From contig NZ_VOSK01000017.1 of NCBI RefSeq assembly GCF_009296175.1, positions 1 to 54,824 of the forward strand: a stretch of DNA of 54,824 nucleotides, in the 5' to 3' direction. The stretch comes from Microvirga tunisiensis (GTDB lineage Bacteria > Pseudomonadota > Alphaproteobacteria > Rhizobiales > Beijerinckiaceae). The notes under the pieces are model-generated. The model was not told where the DNA came from, made no database searches, and worked only from the letters and a program-made list of their open reading frames with translations. Every line of letters begins with the position of its first letter. Position 1 is the stretch's first letter. A program made the position numbers and the translations under genes. This document shows, one piece after another, positions 17,207 to 24,982 of this stretch.

Positions 17207-18574
17207 CTACGCCGGCAGCCGCACCGTTGCGCGCAAGCCGCCGAGCGGGCTTTCTCCGAGCACGATGTCGCCGCCGTGGGAGCGCGCGACGTCGCGGGCG
17301 ATGGCAAGGCCGAGGCCCGATCCGCCCTCGTCCTGATTGCGCGCTTCGTCCAGCCGCACGAACGGCTTAAAGACTTCCTCGCGCATGTCGGCCGGGATGC
17401 CCGGCCCGTCGTCGTCCACATGCAGAACGAGCCAGCGCGTTTCGTGGTTGGCGGTGATTTCGATCCGGTCGCCATGTCGTGCGGCATTGCCGACCAGGTT
17501 GAACAGCAGGCGACGGAAGGCGTCGGGCCGCACCGTGATCATCGGGTCGCCGATGATGTCGAGTTCCGTCACATGGCCTTGGCGCTCGGCATCGGACTGC
17601 ACCTCTTCGAGGAGCTGACGCAGATCGGTTGCGACCGCCTGCTCGCCCGCATCGCCGCCTTCGCCGCGCGCGAAGGCGAGATAGCCTTCGAGCATGCGGC
17701 TCATCTCGTCCACGTCGCGCTTGAGGTCGTCGACCTCCGGCGTCTGGCCCAGGAAGACGAGCGAGAGCTTGAAGCGTGTGAGAATGGTACGCAGGTCGTG
17801 GCTGACGCCGTTCAGCATCGTGGTGCGCTGTTCGATGTTACGCTCGATGCGTCGCTTCATTTCCATGAACGCGTGGCCTGCCTGGCGCACCTCGCGCGCG
17901 CCGCGCGGACGGAACTCGATCTCGCGGCCCTTGCCCAATGCTTCGGCGGCTTCCGCAAGCCGCAGGATCGGCCTGATCTGGTTGCGCAGGAACAGGATCG
18001 CGATGCCAAGCAGCACGAAGGACGAGCCTCCCATCCATACGAGGAAGATATGCGAATTGGAGGCATAGGCCTGGCTGCGTCGTGCAAGAATGCGCATGAC
18101 GTCGTTCTGATCGAGCTTGATGCGCACTTCCACATAGCTCGAACGCCCGACCGTATCGATCCAGTACGGACGGTCGATCTGGCGCCGCAGCTCGTCGGTC
18201 AGGGTCTCGTCGAGAATGTCGAAGAAGGGCTTTGGGCCGGGCGGTGGCAGATCGGTGTTGCGCAGGATGTCCACATCGAGCTGCAGGCGTTCCGATGCGA
18301 TGCGCGCGAGCGTGCTTGCATCCTTGTCCTGCGGATAGCTCTCATAGATGTCGATGAGTGCCGCGATATCCGCCGTGACAGCCGAGGACAGGCGCCGCGT
18401 GACGAGCTGATAGTGTCGCTCCATGAACACGTAGGCGACGACGGATTGCAGCAGAATGACGGGCGCGATGATGATGATGAGCGCGCGGGCGTAAAGCCCT
18501 TTCGGCAGGAAGCGGCCGAACCAGCGCGCGACATGGTCGAGGGGCGAATAGCGTAGGGTCGCTCCGATCTTCAT
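17207..18574 (-). CDS. EnvZ-like membrane sensor histidine kinase
   Basis: The 455-residue kinase has an N-terminal membrane segment (ALIIIIAPVILLQSVVAYVF), a periplasmic loop to about residue 155, a second membrane segment, a HAMP linker (RNQIRPILRLAEAAEALG), the H-box VSHDLRTILTR and an ATPase domain. The ATPase domain has N (NLVGNAARHG), G1 (DDGPGIP), F and G2 (GSGLGLAIAR) boxes, all intact. Its start overlaps the response regulator stop by 4 bp, so they are a two-component pair. The signal is unknown. Confidence 0.93.
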   Translation of the reverse strand: MKIGATLRYSPLDHVARWFGRFLPKGLYARALIIIIAPVILLQSVVAYVFMERHYQLVTRRLSSAVTADIAALIDIYESYPQDKDASTLARIASERLQLDVDILRNTDLPPPGPKPFFDILDETLTDELRRQIDRPYWIDTVGRSSYVEVRIKLDQNDVMRILARRSQAYASNSHIFLVWMGGSSFVLLGIAILFLRNQIRPILRLAEAAEALGKGREIEFRPRGAREVRQAGHAFMEMKRRIERNIEQRTTMLNGVSHDLRTILTRFKLSLVFLGQTPEVDDLKRDVDEMSRMLEGYLAFARGEGGDAGEQAVATDLRQLLEEVQSDAERQGHVTELDIIGDPMITVRPDAFRRLLFNLVGNAARHGDRIEITANHETRWLVLHVDDDGPGIPADMREEVFKPFVRLDEARNQDEGGSGLGLAIARDVARSHGGDIVLGESPLGGLRATVRLPA

Positions 18575-19287
18575 CGATCGATCACGAGGCGATAGCCGAT
18601 GCCGCGCACGGTCTGGAGAAAGTTCGGGTTGGCGGGGTCGATCTCGATCTTGCGGCGCAGCCGGTTGATCTGAACGTCGACTGTGCGCTCATTGGCGGCA
18701 ATGCCGTTGCCGGCGAGCGCCTCACGCGGAACGTTGTCGCCGGCATGGCTGCCGAGGATCGTCAGGATCTCGCGCTCCCGCTCAGTGATGCGCACCACCT
18801 CATCCTCGCGCCGCAGCTCGCCGCGGTCGAAGCGATACGAGAAGGGGCCGAAATGGATGACCTCCGGCACGTCGGCGCTCGGCGCGCCCGGCACGGGCAG
18901 AGCACGCTTGAGGATGTTGCCGAGGCGCAGCAGCAGCTCGCGCGGCTCGAAGGGCTTGGGCAGGTAGTCGTCCGCGCCGATTTCCAGGCCCGTCACCCGG
19001 TCGGACGCATCGGCCCGCGCCGTGAGCATCAGGATCGGCACCTGCGAATGCTCACGCAGGCTGCGGGCATATTCGAACCCGGTTTCGCCCGGCATCATCA
19101 CGTCGAGCACGAGGGCATCGAAGACGAAATTTCCTGCCTTCGCCCGCGCTTCTGCCGCACTGGCTGCGGCCGTCACCCGGTAGCCGTTCTCGGTGAGAAA
19201 TCGGGCCAGCAGGTCGCGCAGGCGGCGATCGTCATCGACCACGAGGACGTGCGGGGCATGGTCGGGAATGTCGATGCGTGCATCCAT
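18571..19287 (-). CDS. OmpR-family response regulator
   Basis: The 238-residue protein has a receiver domain (VVDDDRRLRDLL acidic pocket, phospho-acceptor in VLDVMMPG, LMLTARAD, KPFEPREL) followed by a winged-helix DNA-binding domain (LTEREREILTIL-type segment, NERTVDVQINRLRRKIE). It is encoded between the MarR-type gene and the EnvZ-like kinase on one strand. The marR-regulator order recalls petP-petR of Rhodobacter, a resemblance and not a proof of function. Confidence 0.93.
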   Translation of the reverse strand: MDARIDIPDHAPHVLVVDDDRRLRDLLARFLTENGYRVTAAASAAEARAKAGNFVFDALVLDVMMPGETGFEYARSLREHSQVPILMLTARADASDRVTGLEIGADDYLPKPFEPRELLLRLGNILKRALPVPGAPSADVPEVIHFGPFSYRFDRGELRREDEVVRITEREREILTILGSHAGDNVPREALAGNGIAANERTVDVQINRLRRKIEIDPANPNFLQTVRGIGYRLVIDR

Positions 19288-19320
19288 CGGGCTTCAAGCT
19301 GCTTTGTCGGGCCCTGCTTA

Positions 19321-19842
19321 TCAGGTTTCCGGGGGCCCGAATACGAGCTGCTTCACATGGGCGCTGTCGTCCGGATCGATGAGGCGCAGAAGGTAGCGGC
19401 TGACCGTATCCTTCGCCTCGGGCTCCATCTCGGACAGGGCCCGCATGATGCGGCGGGTCTGAAGCTTGGCGAGTTTCAAGGCCAAATCACGACCTTTGGC
19501 GGTGGCAAAGAGCAGCCGCTGGCGCCGGTCGGAGGTGCCCATCCGGCTCTCGATGAAATCCTTCTCGATGAGTTCCTTCAGTACCCGGTTGAGGCTCTGT
19601 TTCGTGATCCTCAGGATATCCAGGAGTTCCGCAATCGTCAGGCCCGGCTGGCGGCTGACGAAGTGCAGGACCCGGTGATGGGCCCGCCCGAAGCCATATT
19701 CGTCCAGGATCCTGTCGGGATCGCTGACGAAGTCGCGATAGGCGAAGAAGAACAATTCGATGAGGTCATAGGCCGGCTGCTCGGTCAGGATATCCTTGTC
19801 GGGCTGCTGAGATTTCAAAGCCGGAATTGCGTCTGGTACCAT
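19321..19842 (-). CDS. MarR family transcriptional regulator (PetP-like)
   Basis: The 173-residue protein has the MarR winged HTH: RVLHFVSRQPGLTIAELL, ILRITKQSLNRVLKEL as recognition helix, and the wing SDRRQRLLFATAKG. It lies 33 bp upstream of the response regulator gene on the same strand and is divergent from ilvE. A 7-7-7 dyad sits 16 bp upstream of its ATG and is a good candidate autoregulatory operator. Confidence 0.92.
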   Translation of the reverse strand: MVPDAIPALKSQQPDKDILTEQPAYDLIELFFFAYRDFVSDPDRILDEYGFGRAHHRVLHFVSRQPGLTIAELLDILRITKQSLNRVLKELIEKDFIESRMGTSDRRQRLLFATAKGRDLALKLAKLQTRRIMRALSEMEPEAKDTVSRYLLRLIDPDDSAHVKQLVFGPPET

Positions 19843-19857
19843 CCTGTTCCCATTTTT

Positions 19858-19878
19858 TATGTCAGCCTTGTTGACATA
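19858..19878. promoter_or_regulatory. Dyad operator between marR and ilvE
   Basis: TATGTCA at 19858-19864 and TGACATA at 19872-19878 are perfect inverted 7-bp arms around a 7-bp spacer. The right arm overlaps a TTGACA hexamer at 19871-19876 pointing towards ilvE. Size and position fit a MarR-family dimer site controlling both directions. Confidence 0.65.
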
Positions 19879-20004
19879 TCTCAGGACGATTGTTACTCGT
19901 CAAGCCGCTTCTGCGAAATGAATGAAATTGAAATCGCCCTGAAGCGAACCGGAAATTACACGGCCCCGGTTGCCACAAAGGTCGGCATGCAAGGAGAAAA
20001 AACG

Positions 20005-20892
20005 ATGTCCGCGACCCCCTTCGATCAACGTGATGGATGGATCTGGTACGACGGGCAGATCGTACCTTGGAAAGATGCCAAGCTCCATGTCCTCTCGCAC
20101 GGGCTGCATTACGGATCCTCGGTGTTCGAAGGCGAGCGCGCCTATGGCGGCGAGATCTTCAAGTCGGCGGAGCATTCCGAGCGCCTCAAGAAATCGGCCC
20201 AGATCCTCGATTTCGAGATCCCCTACACGGTGGCCGAGATCGACGCGGCCAAGCGAATAGTGCTGGAAAAGAATGGGCAGAAGGACGCCTATCTGCGTCC
20301 GGTCGCCTGGCGCGGCTCGGAGATGATGGGCGTCGCGGCGCAGGACAACAAGATTCACCTCGCCATCGCCTCCTGGGAATGGCCGAGCTATTTCGACCCG
20401 GCCCAGAAGATGAAGGGCATCCGCATCGACATGGCGGAATACCGCCGTCCCGATCCGGCCACGGCTCCATCGGCGGCAAAGGCGGCGGGTCTCTACATGA
20501 TCTGCACCATCTCCAAGCATAAGGCGGAACGGAAGGGCTATGCCGACGCGCTCATGCTCGACTGGCAGGGCCGCGTGGCCGAGTGCACGGGCGCCAACGT
20601 GTTCTTCATCCGTGACGGCGTGGTCCACACGCCGATCGCCGATTGCTTCCTTGACGGCATCACCCGCCGCACGGTGATCGATCTCGCCAAGCGCCGCGGC
20701 TTCGAGGTGGCGGAGCGCCGGATCATGCCGGAGGAGCTCCCATCCTTCAGCGAGTGTTTCATCACCGGGACGGCGGCGGAAGTGACCCCCGTGTCGGAGA
20801 TCGGCCCCTACACCTTCCAGCCCGGCAACATGACCAAAGTGCTGATGGATGACTACTCGGCCGAGGTGCAGCCCAAGAGCAAGGCGGCGTAG
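20005..20892 (+). CDS. ilvE: Branched-chain amino acid aminotransferase
   Basis: A 295-residue class IV PLP aminotransferase that interconverts Leu, Ile and Val with their 2-oxo acids. Visible features: WYDGQIVPWKDAKLHVLSHGLHYGSSVFEG at the start in shortened pieces, YLRPVAWRGS, the lysine-rich ISKHKAERKGYADALML region, the class IV signature VAECTGANVFF, and ITGTAAEVTPV. The ATG at 20005 follows AAGGAG; the open frame from 18745 runs antisense to the regulator genes and is not coding. The MarR-type dyad upstream suggests regulation. Confidence 0.94.
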   Translation: MSATPFDQRDGWIWYDGQIVPWKDAKLHVLSHGLHYGSSVFEGERAYGGEIFKSAEHSERLKKSAQILDFEIPYTVAEIDAAKRIVLEKNGQKDAYLRPVAWRGSEMMGVAAQDNKIHLAIASWEWPSYFDPAQKMKGIRIDMAEYRRPDPATAPSAAKAAGLYMICTISKHKAERKGYADALMLDWQGRVAECTGANVFFIRDGVVHTPIADCFLDGITRRTVIDLAKRRGFEVAERRIMPEELPSFSECFITGTAAEVTPVSEIGPYTFQPGNMTKVLMDDYSAEVQPKSKAA

Positions 20893-20917
20893 GGTTCTTC
20901 GCCTCTCATCACTCCAC

Positions 20918-20946
20918 GTCATGCCCGGCCTCGTGCCGGGCATGAC
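20918..20946. repeat. REP-like palindrome after ilvE
   Basis: GTCATGCCCGGC pairs with GCCGGGCATGAC around a CTCGT loop. It belongs to the same core as the longer paired repeats near 44, 47, 50, 53 and 54 kb. It may end the ilvE transcript. Confidence 0.7.
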
Positions 20947-21026
20947 CGTTTTAGAGCCTTCGAGACGGTGTGGACGGCCGTGCTCGCCACGGCCATGACG
21001 AGAGTGTCTGTCAGCGACAGACCTCC

Positions 21027-22277
21027 TCAAAAATCCTCCGCGTCCGGAATCCGGTTGAAGGCGATCTTCGCCCCCGCATAGCCGCCGGGAAGCGTCACCC
21101 ACGGACCCCAGTGCAGAAGGGGCTTGCGGTGGGCGACGTTAAGCTGGTCGGCAATGACGGACAGGTACTCCATCCGGCGCTTGAGCTGCGCCTCCGGCAT
21201 ATGATCGAACAAGTCCTCCTCAATCTCGGCCAACGGCACCAGATCGTGCAGAGTGACATGCACGCTGCGACTGCGATGCATCTCTTCCCGCTCCGCATGG
21301 AAGAAAAGGCGGCTCAACGACCCCAGCAGGGACGGGTCGTCCCAGGTTGGCTGGAAATGCTCTTCCCCATACCAGCCGGCGCTGTGCCTGTCGGTGAGCC
21401 AGAGGGCGAGCGTCCGGGCCGCAAATCCCGCCCTGCGCATGCGGGCTGAGGCCTTTGCCAGGAGGACTCGTGCGGCCGCATAGGCGCCATTCAGGGAGCG
21501 CCAGTCGGCGGGCAGGATGCGCCCGTGGCCGAACATCCGCCGCCGAGTCTCAGGGCGTTCCACCGTATGGCCATGCAGCCCCATCCAGAGCCGCTCCCCC
21601 TCGACACTCCCCCAGAGCCTGCGCAGCTCCTTCGGCTGGAGCCGCCAGAGCGCAGCCATGTCAGTAATGCCCGCACGGGCGAGGCGCGCCGCGTTGCCCC
21701 TGGCGATGCCGGGAATGTCCGTCAGGTCCAGGGAGAGAAGGCGGCCCGGGAGGTCGTCCGGATGAAGCGCGACCAGCCCGTCGGGCTTTTCCATTTCGGC
21801 GGCGATCTTGGCCAGGAGATCGTTCGGGCCGAGGCCGACCGAGCAGGTGAGGGTCGGGCCGATGTCACGGGCGATGACATCCTTGACGCGCTGCCCGATC
21901 CTGAGCGCCTGCGGCCACTCGGCTGGCAGGAGGGCGCAGAGCATCTCGTCGATGGAGCAGATCGCCTTCACTGGAAGGACGGTCTCGATGGCTTCGACGA
22001 TCGCACGGTGCAGCTCGACGTAAACTTCGTGCCGCGCCGTTACCAGAACGAGCCCGGGGCATTGCTTGCGGGCGTCGCGCACGAAGGTGCCGCGTTTGAG
22101 CCCCAGAGTCTTCGCCTCCCGGCTGACGGCGATAAGGCCCGTATGCTCCGAATCGACCGGAATCACGCCGACCGGTTTGCCACGTAGATGCGGCTGGAGA
22201 TGCTGCTCGGCGCTGGCGAAAAAGGAATCGAAGTCGACATAGAGCCGCTCGAGGCCCGTCGGTTTGCGCATCGCCAT
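21027..22277 (-). CDS. Y-family DNA polymerase (DinB-like)
   Basis: The 416-residue protein belongs to the translesion polymerases: palm motif VDFDSFFASAEQ near the N-terminus, SREAKTLGLKRGT, the catalytic ICSIDEM (Asp-Glu), CSVGLGPNDLLAKIA and a helix-hairpin-helix segment IPGIARGNAARLARAG. The C-terminal little-finger region is divergent from E. coli Pol IV. It stands alone, not in an imuA-imuB-dnaE2 cassette. A GAAC-N7-GAAC SOS-type box lies 20 bp upstream, so LexA control is likely. Confidence 0.9.
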   Translation of the reverse strand: MAMRKPTGLERLYVDFDSFFASAEQHLQPHLRGKPVGVIPVDSEHTGLIAVSREAKTLGLKRGTFVRDARKQCPGLVLVTARHEVYVELHRAIVEAIETVLPVKAICSIDEMLCALLPAEWPQALRIGQRVKDVIARDIGPTLTCSVGLGPNDLLAKIAAEMEKPDGLVALHPDDLPGRLLSLDLTDIPGIARGNAARLARAGITDMAALWRLQPKELRRLWGSVEGERLWMGLHGHTVERPETRRRMFGHGRILPADWRSLNGAYAAARVLLAKASARMRRAGFAARTLALWLTDRHSAGWYGEEHFQPTWDDPSLLGSLSRLFFHAEREEMHRSRSVHVTLHDLVPLAEIEEDLFDHMPEAQLKRRMEYLSVIADQLNVAHRKPLLHWGPWVTLPGGYAGAKIAFNRIPDAEDF

Positions 22278-22297
22278 CCATCCGCATTGTGTCGATG

Positions 22298-22312
22298 GAA
22301 CATATCACGAAC
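22298..22312 (-). promoter_or_regulatory. LexA (SOS) box upstream of the Y-family polymerase gene
   Basis: GAAC at 22298-22301, seven bases, then GAAC at 22309-22312; on the coding strand this is GTTC-N7-GTTC, the alphaproteobacterial LexA direct repeat. It lies 20 bp upstream of the ATG, where repressor would block initiation. The match to the gene's expected function raises confidence. Confidence 0.75.
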
Positions 22313-22390
22313 ATAGGCGTGGCGGCGAGTGGAGGACAGAATCTGTGGATAACGGGGAATAATCGGCAGGAGTAATCCGCCTTTCCTTGA

Positions 22391-22415
22391 GGAACCAACG
22401 CTCTGCGGGAGTGTT
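22391..22415 (+). promoter_or_regulatory. Sigma-EcfG-type promoter upstream of the DUF3072 gene
   Basis: GGAAC at 22391-22395, a 16-bp spacer and TGTT at 22412-22415. The family consensus is GGAAC-N16/17-CGTT, so one base differs in the -10 element. The predicted start would be about 30 bp ahead of the ATG at 22454. Confidence 0.55.
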
Positions 22416-22424
22416 CTTGTTTCA

Positions 22425-22439
22425 GAACAAAACCAGAAC
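22425..22439 (+). promoter_or_regulatory. SOS-like direct repeat in the DUF3072 leader
   Basis: GAAC at 22425-22428 and GAAC at 22436-22439 are separated by exactly seven bases. It has the same pattern as the polymerase SOS box but lies downstream of the stress-type promoter, in the leader. It may be chance. Confidence 0.35.
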
Positions 22440-22453
22440 AATAGGAGTCCCGC

Positions 22454-22729
22454 ATGTCATCGAATGGTAAAGCGACAAGCCGTTCTGCCGTTAACCATAA
22501 AGCTTCCGCAGAGGCAGGTAATCCGAAGGTCAATCCTGATTTTTCCGACAACCAGATCAAGGATCCGGATGAATGGGTCTCCGGCGACGAGCCGATGACC
22601 GGCGCCCAGGCTTCCTACCTGAAGACCCTATCCGAGCAGGCCCACGATCCGAAGGCTTTCGATCCCAAACTCGACAAGGCCGAGGCCTCGAAGCGGATCG
22701 ATCACTTGAAGCACAAGCAGGGGCATTAG
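22454..22729 (+). CDS. DUF3072 domain-containing protein
   Basis: The 91-residue protein carries the DUF3072 core: NQIKDPDEWVSGDEPMTGAQ split as DPDEWVSGDEPMTG and QASYLKTLSEQA, with a charged C-terminus (DKAEASKRIDHLKHKQGH). The family is small, soluble and of unknown function. AGGAG precedes the ATG. A sigma-EcfG-type promoter and a possible SOS-like box lie upstream, suggesting stress induction. Confidence 0.88.
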   Translation: MSSNGKATSRSAVNHKASAEAGNPKVNPDFSDNQIKDPDEWVSGDEPMTGAQASYLKTLSEQAHDPKAFDPKLDKAEASKRIDHLKHKQGH

Positions 22730-22744
22730 GCCTCGGATCGCCAC

Positions 22745-22772
22745 TGTCATTCCCGCGAAGGCGGGGATGACA
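22745..22772. repeat. REP-type palindrome
   Basis: TGTCATTCCCGC pairs with GCGGGGATGACA with one mismatch around a GAAG loop. This is a widespread intergenic palindrome type, placed after the DUF3072 gene. Confidence 0.65.
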
Positions 22773-22874
22773 GCATCCATCCAAAATCGGACGGCTCGGC
22801 CCTTCCACAACCCTCAAGGCATCACCACATTATCCCGTAAGAGCATCGTGCTCCAAAGGGATGAAACGAAGACG

Positions 22875-23915
22875 ATGATGAAATTTGCTTCTCGCCGCAG
22901 TCGGGTGATGGTTGCCCTGGCGGCTGCCTTGGTCCTCGCCGGTAGCGCGGCAGAGGCTCGCGTCGGGCGGGGAGGCGGCAGCTTCGGATCGCGCGGTGCA
23001 CGCACCTATACGGCTCCGCCGGCGACTCGGACGGCCCCTGAAGCGGCGGCCCCGATTCAGCGCTCGCAGATTCCGAACCAAGGTCCGAACGTGACCCGTC
23101 CAGGAGCGCCCGCTCCAAACGTGGCGCAGCCGCGGCGCTTCGGCTTCGGCACGGGCCTGATGGCCGGCCTGTTCGGCGCGGGTCTGCTCGGCATGCTGTT
23201 CGGCCACGGCTTCTTTGGCGGTCTCGCCTCGATCTTCGGCCTTCTGCTCCAGATCGGCCTTGTGGTCCTGGTGGTCTCCTTCGCCATGAAATGGTTCCGC
23301 AACAGGCGGCAGCAGCCGGCCTATGCTGGCTCCGGCCAGGGCTATGCCCGCTCCATGGGCGGCAGCGTACCCCCGACGGGCGGACGGCCCATGAACAGCA
23401 GCCTCGGCGGCGGCTTAGGATCCGGCCTGGGCGGTGGTCTGGGTGGCGCACTTGGGGGTGCTCTTGGCGGCAGATCTCAGCAGGCGCAAGCCCGTCCGGG
23501 CGTGCGTGACGAGATCGGCATCGGCGAGAAGGATTACGCGGCCTTCGAGCGGGGTCTCGTCGAGATGCAGGACGCCTATTCGCGGGAAGACGTCGCCAAG
23601 CTCTGGACGCTGGCGACCCCCGAGATGGCCGGCTACATCCAGGAGGAACTCAACGATAACGCGGCCCGCGGCGTCGTGAACAAGCTCTCCAATGTACGCC
23701 TCAACCAGGGCGATTTGTCGGAGGCCTGGCGCGAGGGCAACACGGATTACGCCACTGTCGCCATGCGCTTCGGTATCACCGATGTCATGATGGACAGGGC
23801 CACGGGCAACGTGGTGGAAGGCGATCCGAACAAGATTGATGAGGCGACGGAACTCTGGACGTTCCGCCGCGATCAGGGCGGTCCCTGGAAGATCTCCGCG
23901 ATCCAGCAGGCTTAA
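22875..23915 (+). CDS. Tim44 domain-containing secreted or membrane protein
   Basis: The 346-residue protein starts at ATGATG (22875/22878) with a signal peptide ending SAAEA before RVGRGGGSFGS. A proline/alanine-rich stretch follows, then a strongly hydrophobic Gly-rich segment (about 95-140: GLMAGLFGAGLLGMLFGHGF), another Gly-rich linker and a C-terminal Tim44-like domain (residues about 215-345: ARPGVRDEIGIGEKDYAAF and FRRDQGGPWKISAIQQA). Bacterial Tim44-like proteins are membrane associated, with no confirmed general function. A frame start at 22767 is too far upstream. Confidence 0.88.
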   Translation: MMKFASRRSRVMVALAAALVLAGSAAEARVGRGGGSFGSRGARTYTAPPATRTAPEAAAPIQRSQIPNQGPNVTRPGAPAPNVAQPRRFGFGTGLMAGLFGAGLLGMLFGHGFFGGLASIFGLLLQIGLVVLVVSFAMKWFRNRRQQPAYAGSGQGYARSMGGSVPPTGGRPMNSSLGGGLGSGLGGGLGGALGGALGGRSQQAQARPGVRDEIGIGEKDYAAFERGLVEMQDAYSREDVAKLWTLATPEMAGYIQEELNDNAARGVVNKLSNVRLNQGDLSEAWREGNTDYATVAMRFGITDVMMDRATGNVVEGDPNKIDEATELWTFRRDQGGPWKISAIQQA

Positions 23916-23935
23916 TAGCATCCACATCGACTACG

Positions 23936-23967
23936 AAAGCGGCCGGTTTTCACCGGCCGCTTTTTTG
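23936..23967 (+). terminator. Rho-independent terminator after the Tim44 gene
   Basis: AAAGCGGCCGG pairs with CCGGCCGCTTT around a TTTTCA loop and is followed by a T-tract. It also separates the convergent PfpI-like gene. Confidence 0.9.
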
Positions 23968-23988
23968 TGTCGCAAAGAGCCGCAACGA

Positions 23989-24570
23989 TTACTCTGCCGC
24001 CTGGCGGCGACCCGCATGGGAGCCCTCACGGATCTCTTCGATGATCTTGTTCACGAAAGCATCGAGATCGCCGGGATTGCGGCTGGTGACGAGGCCCTGA
24101 TCGGTCACGACCGTCTCGTCGCGCCATTGTCCGCCGGCATTGATCACATCCGTCTTGATCGAATGATAGGACGTGCACTTCTTGCCCTTGATCACGCCCG
24201 CTTCGATGAGAAGCCATGGCGCGTGACAGATGGCGGCAACGGTCTTGCCGGAGGAATAGAAGGCGCGGATGATCTCGATGGCTTTCGACTCGGCGCGCAG
24301 CTTGTCGGGATTGATCTGCCCGCCGGGCAGAACGAGCGCATCGTAATCGGCCGGGTTCACATCGTCGATGTCCTTGTCGACGGACACGGTCTTGCCCCAA
24401 TCCGACTTGTCCCAGCCATAGATCTTGCCGGATTTCATGCGCGATTTCGGAGCGGCGACTTCAACGGTCGCGCCGGCATTCGAAAGCTTTTCCTGCGGCA
24501 CCATCAACTCGGATTGCTCGAAGCCGTCGGTCGCCATGATGAGGATCTTGGCCTGTTTGATGTCAGGCAT
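23989..24570 (-). CDS. DJ-1/PfpI family glutamine-amidotransferase-like protein
   Basis: The 193-residue protein has the PfpI/YhbO layout: KILIMATDGFEQSELMVP at the start, DYDALVLPGGQINPD, and the nucleophile-elbow cysteine in VAAICHAPWLL followed by VTSRNPGDLDAF. Members act as glyoxalases, deglycases or chaperones in stress, and the exact activity here is unknown. I chose the ATG at 24570 (MPDIKQAK), preceded by GGAG; the open frame extends to 24681. A perfect sigma-EcfG promoter lies 36-60 bp upstream. Confidence 0.92.
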   Translation of the reverse strand: MPDIKQAKILIMATDGFEQSELMVPQEKLSNAGATVEVAAPKSRMKSGKIYGWDKSDWGKTVSVDKDIDDVNPADYDALVLPGGQINPDKLRAESKAIEIIRAFYSSGKTVAAICHAPWLLIEAGVIKGKKCTSYHSIKTDVINAGGQWRDETVVTDQGLVTSRNPGDLDAFVNKIIEEIREGSHAGRRQAAE

Positions 24571-24605
24571 GACATTCTCCATTGTTTGCGGGGGATCTGC
24601 TTGAG

Positions 24606-24630
24606 AACGGATGGAGCGGAGAGGGGTTCC
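24606..24630 (-). promoter_or_regulatory. Sigma-EcfG promoter of the PfpI-like gene
   Basis: On the minus strand: GGAAC (24630-24626), a 16-bp spacer and CGTT (24609-24606), an exact match to the GGAAC-N16/17-CGTT consensus. It is 36 bp from the chosen ATG and is back-to-back with a similar site on the plus strand. Confidence 0.75.
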
Positions 24631-24645
24631 GGTCAGGCGCTTGTC

Positions 24646-24670
24646 GGAACCCTGGCGGCGCGGTCCTGTT
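24646..24670 (+). promoter_or_regulatory. Sigma-EcfG-type promoter of the 73-residue protein gene
   Basis: GGAAC at 24646-24650, a 16-bp spacer and TGTT at 24667-24670. It is one base from consensus and 38 bp upstream of the ATG at 24708. Confidence 0.55.
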
Positions 24671-24707
24671 GACCCAGTCACGGATTTGAAAAAACGAGGA
24701 AGAACCG

Positions 24708-24929
24708 ATGGTCAATCCAGGAGTGCCGACCAACGATCCTGTGCCCGGCGGCAATATCCCGAGCGAGGTCCCACCAGGTTCCATTCCCGATGAGGAGCCG
24801 GATATCGGTCCCACGGGGCCTCGCACGCCTTATCCCGTCAACGATCCTGGGATCATGGATCCGAAAGGGCCAGGTTCCGAGCCGGATTACCTGCCGGGCA
24901 ACCCGACAGACCCCGGAACGCGGCTTTGA
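24708..24929 (+). CDS. Proline/glycine-rich 73-residue protein of unknown function
   Basis: The product is almost entirely low-complexity and acidic, built of Pro, Gly, Asp and Asn with no cysteines (NPGVPTNDPVPGGNIP, PGNPTDPGTRL). It has no signal peptide or membrane segment and is probably disordered. GAGGAAG before the ATG and the stress-type promoter support it as a real gene. It is divergent from the PfpI-like gene. Confidence 0.7.
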   Translation: MVNPGVPTNDPVPGGNIPSEVPPGSIPDEEPDIGPTGPRTPYPVNDPGIMDPKGPGSEPDYLPGNPTDPGTRL

Positions 24930-24950
24930 GGCGAAAGATGGATGTGCCTC

Positions 24951-24982
24951 ATGAGCCGGCCGCCTCTTGCGAGCCGGCTCAT
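24951..24982. terminator. Terminator hairpin between convergent genes
   Basis: ATGAGCCGGC (24951-24960) pairs perfectly with GCCGGCTCAT (24973-24982). The right arm overlaps the stop codon of the phosphoesterase gene. It can stop transcription from either side. Confidence 0.75.

Noticed and set aside
18745..20004. Upstream extension of the ilvE frame
   Set aside because: It runs antisense to the response regulator and MarR genes; the RBS and family length support the ATG at 20005.
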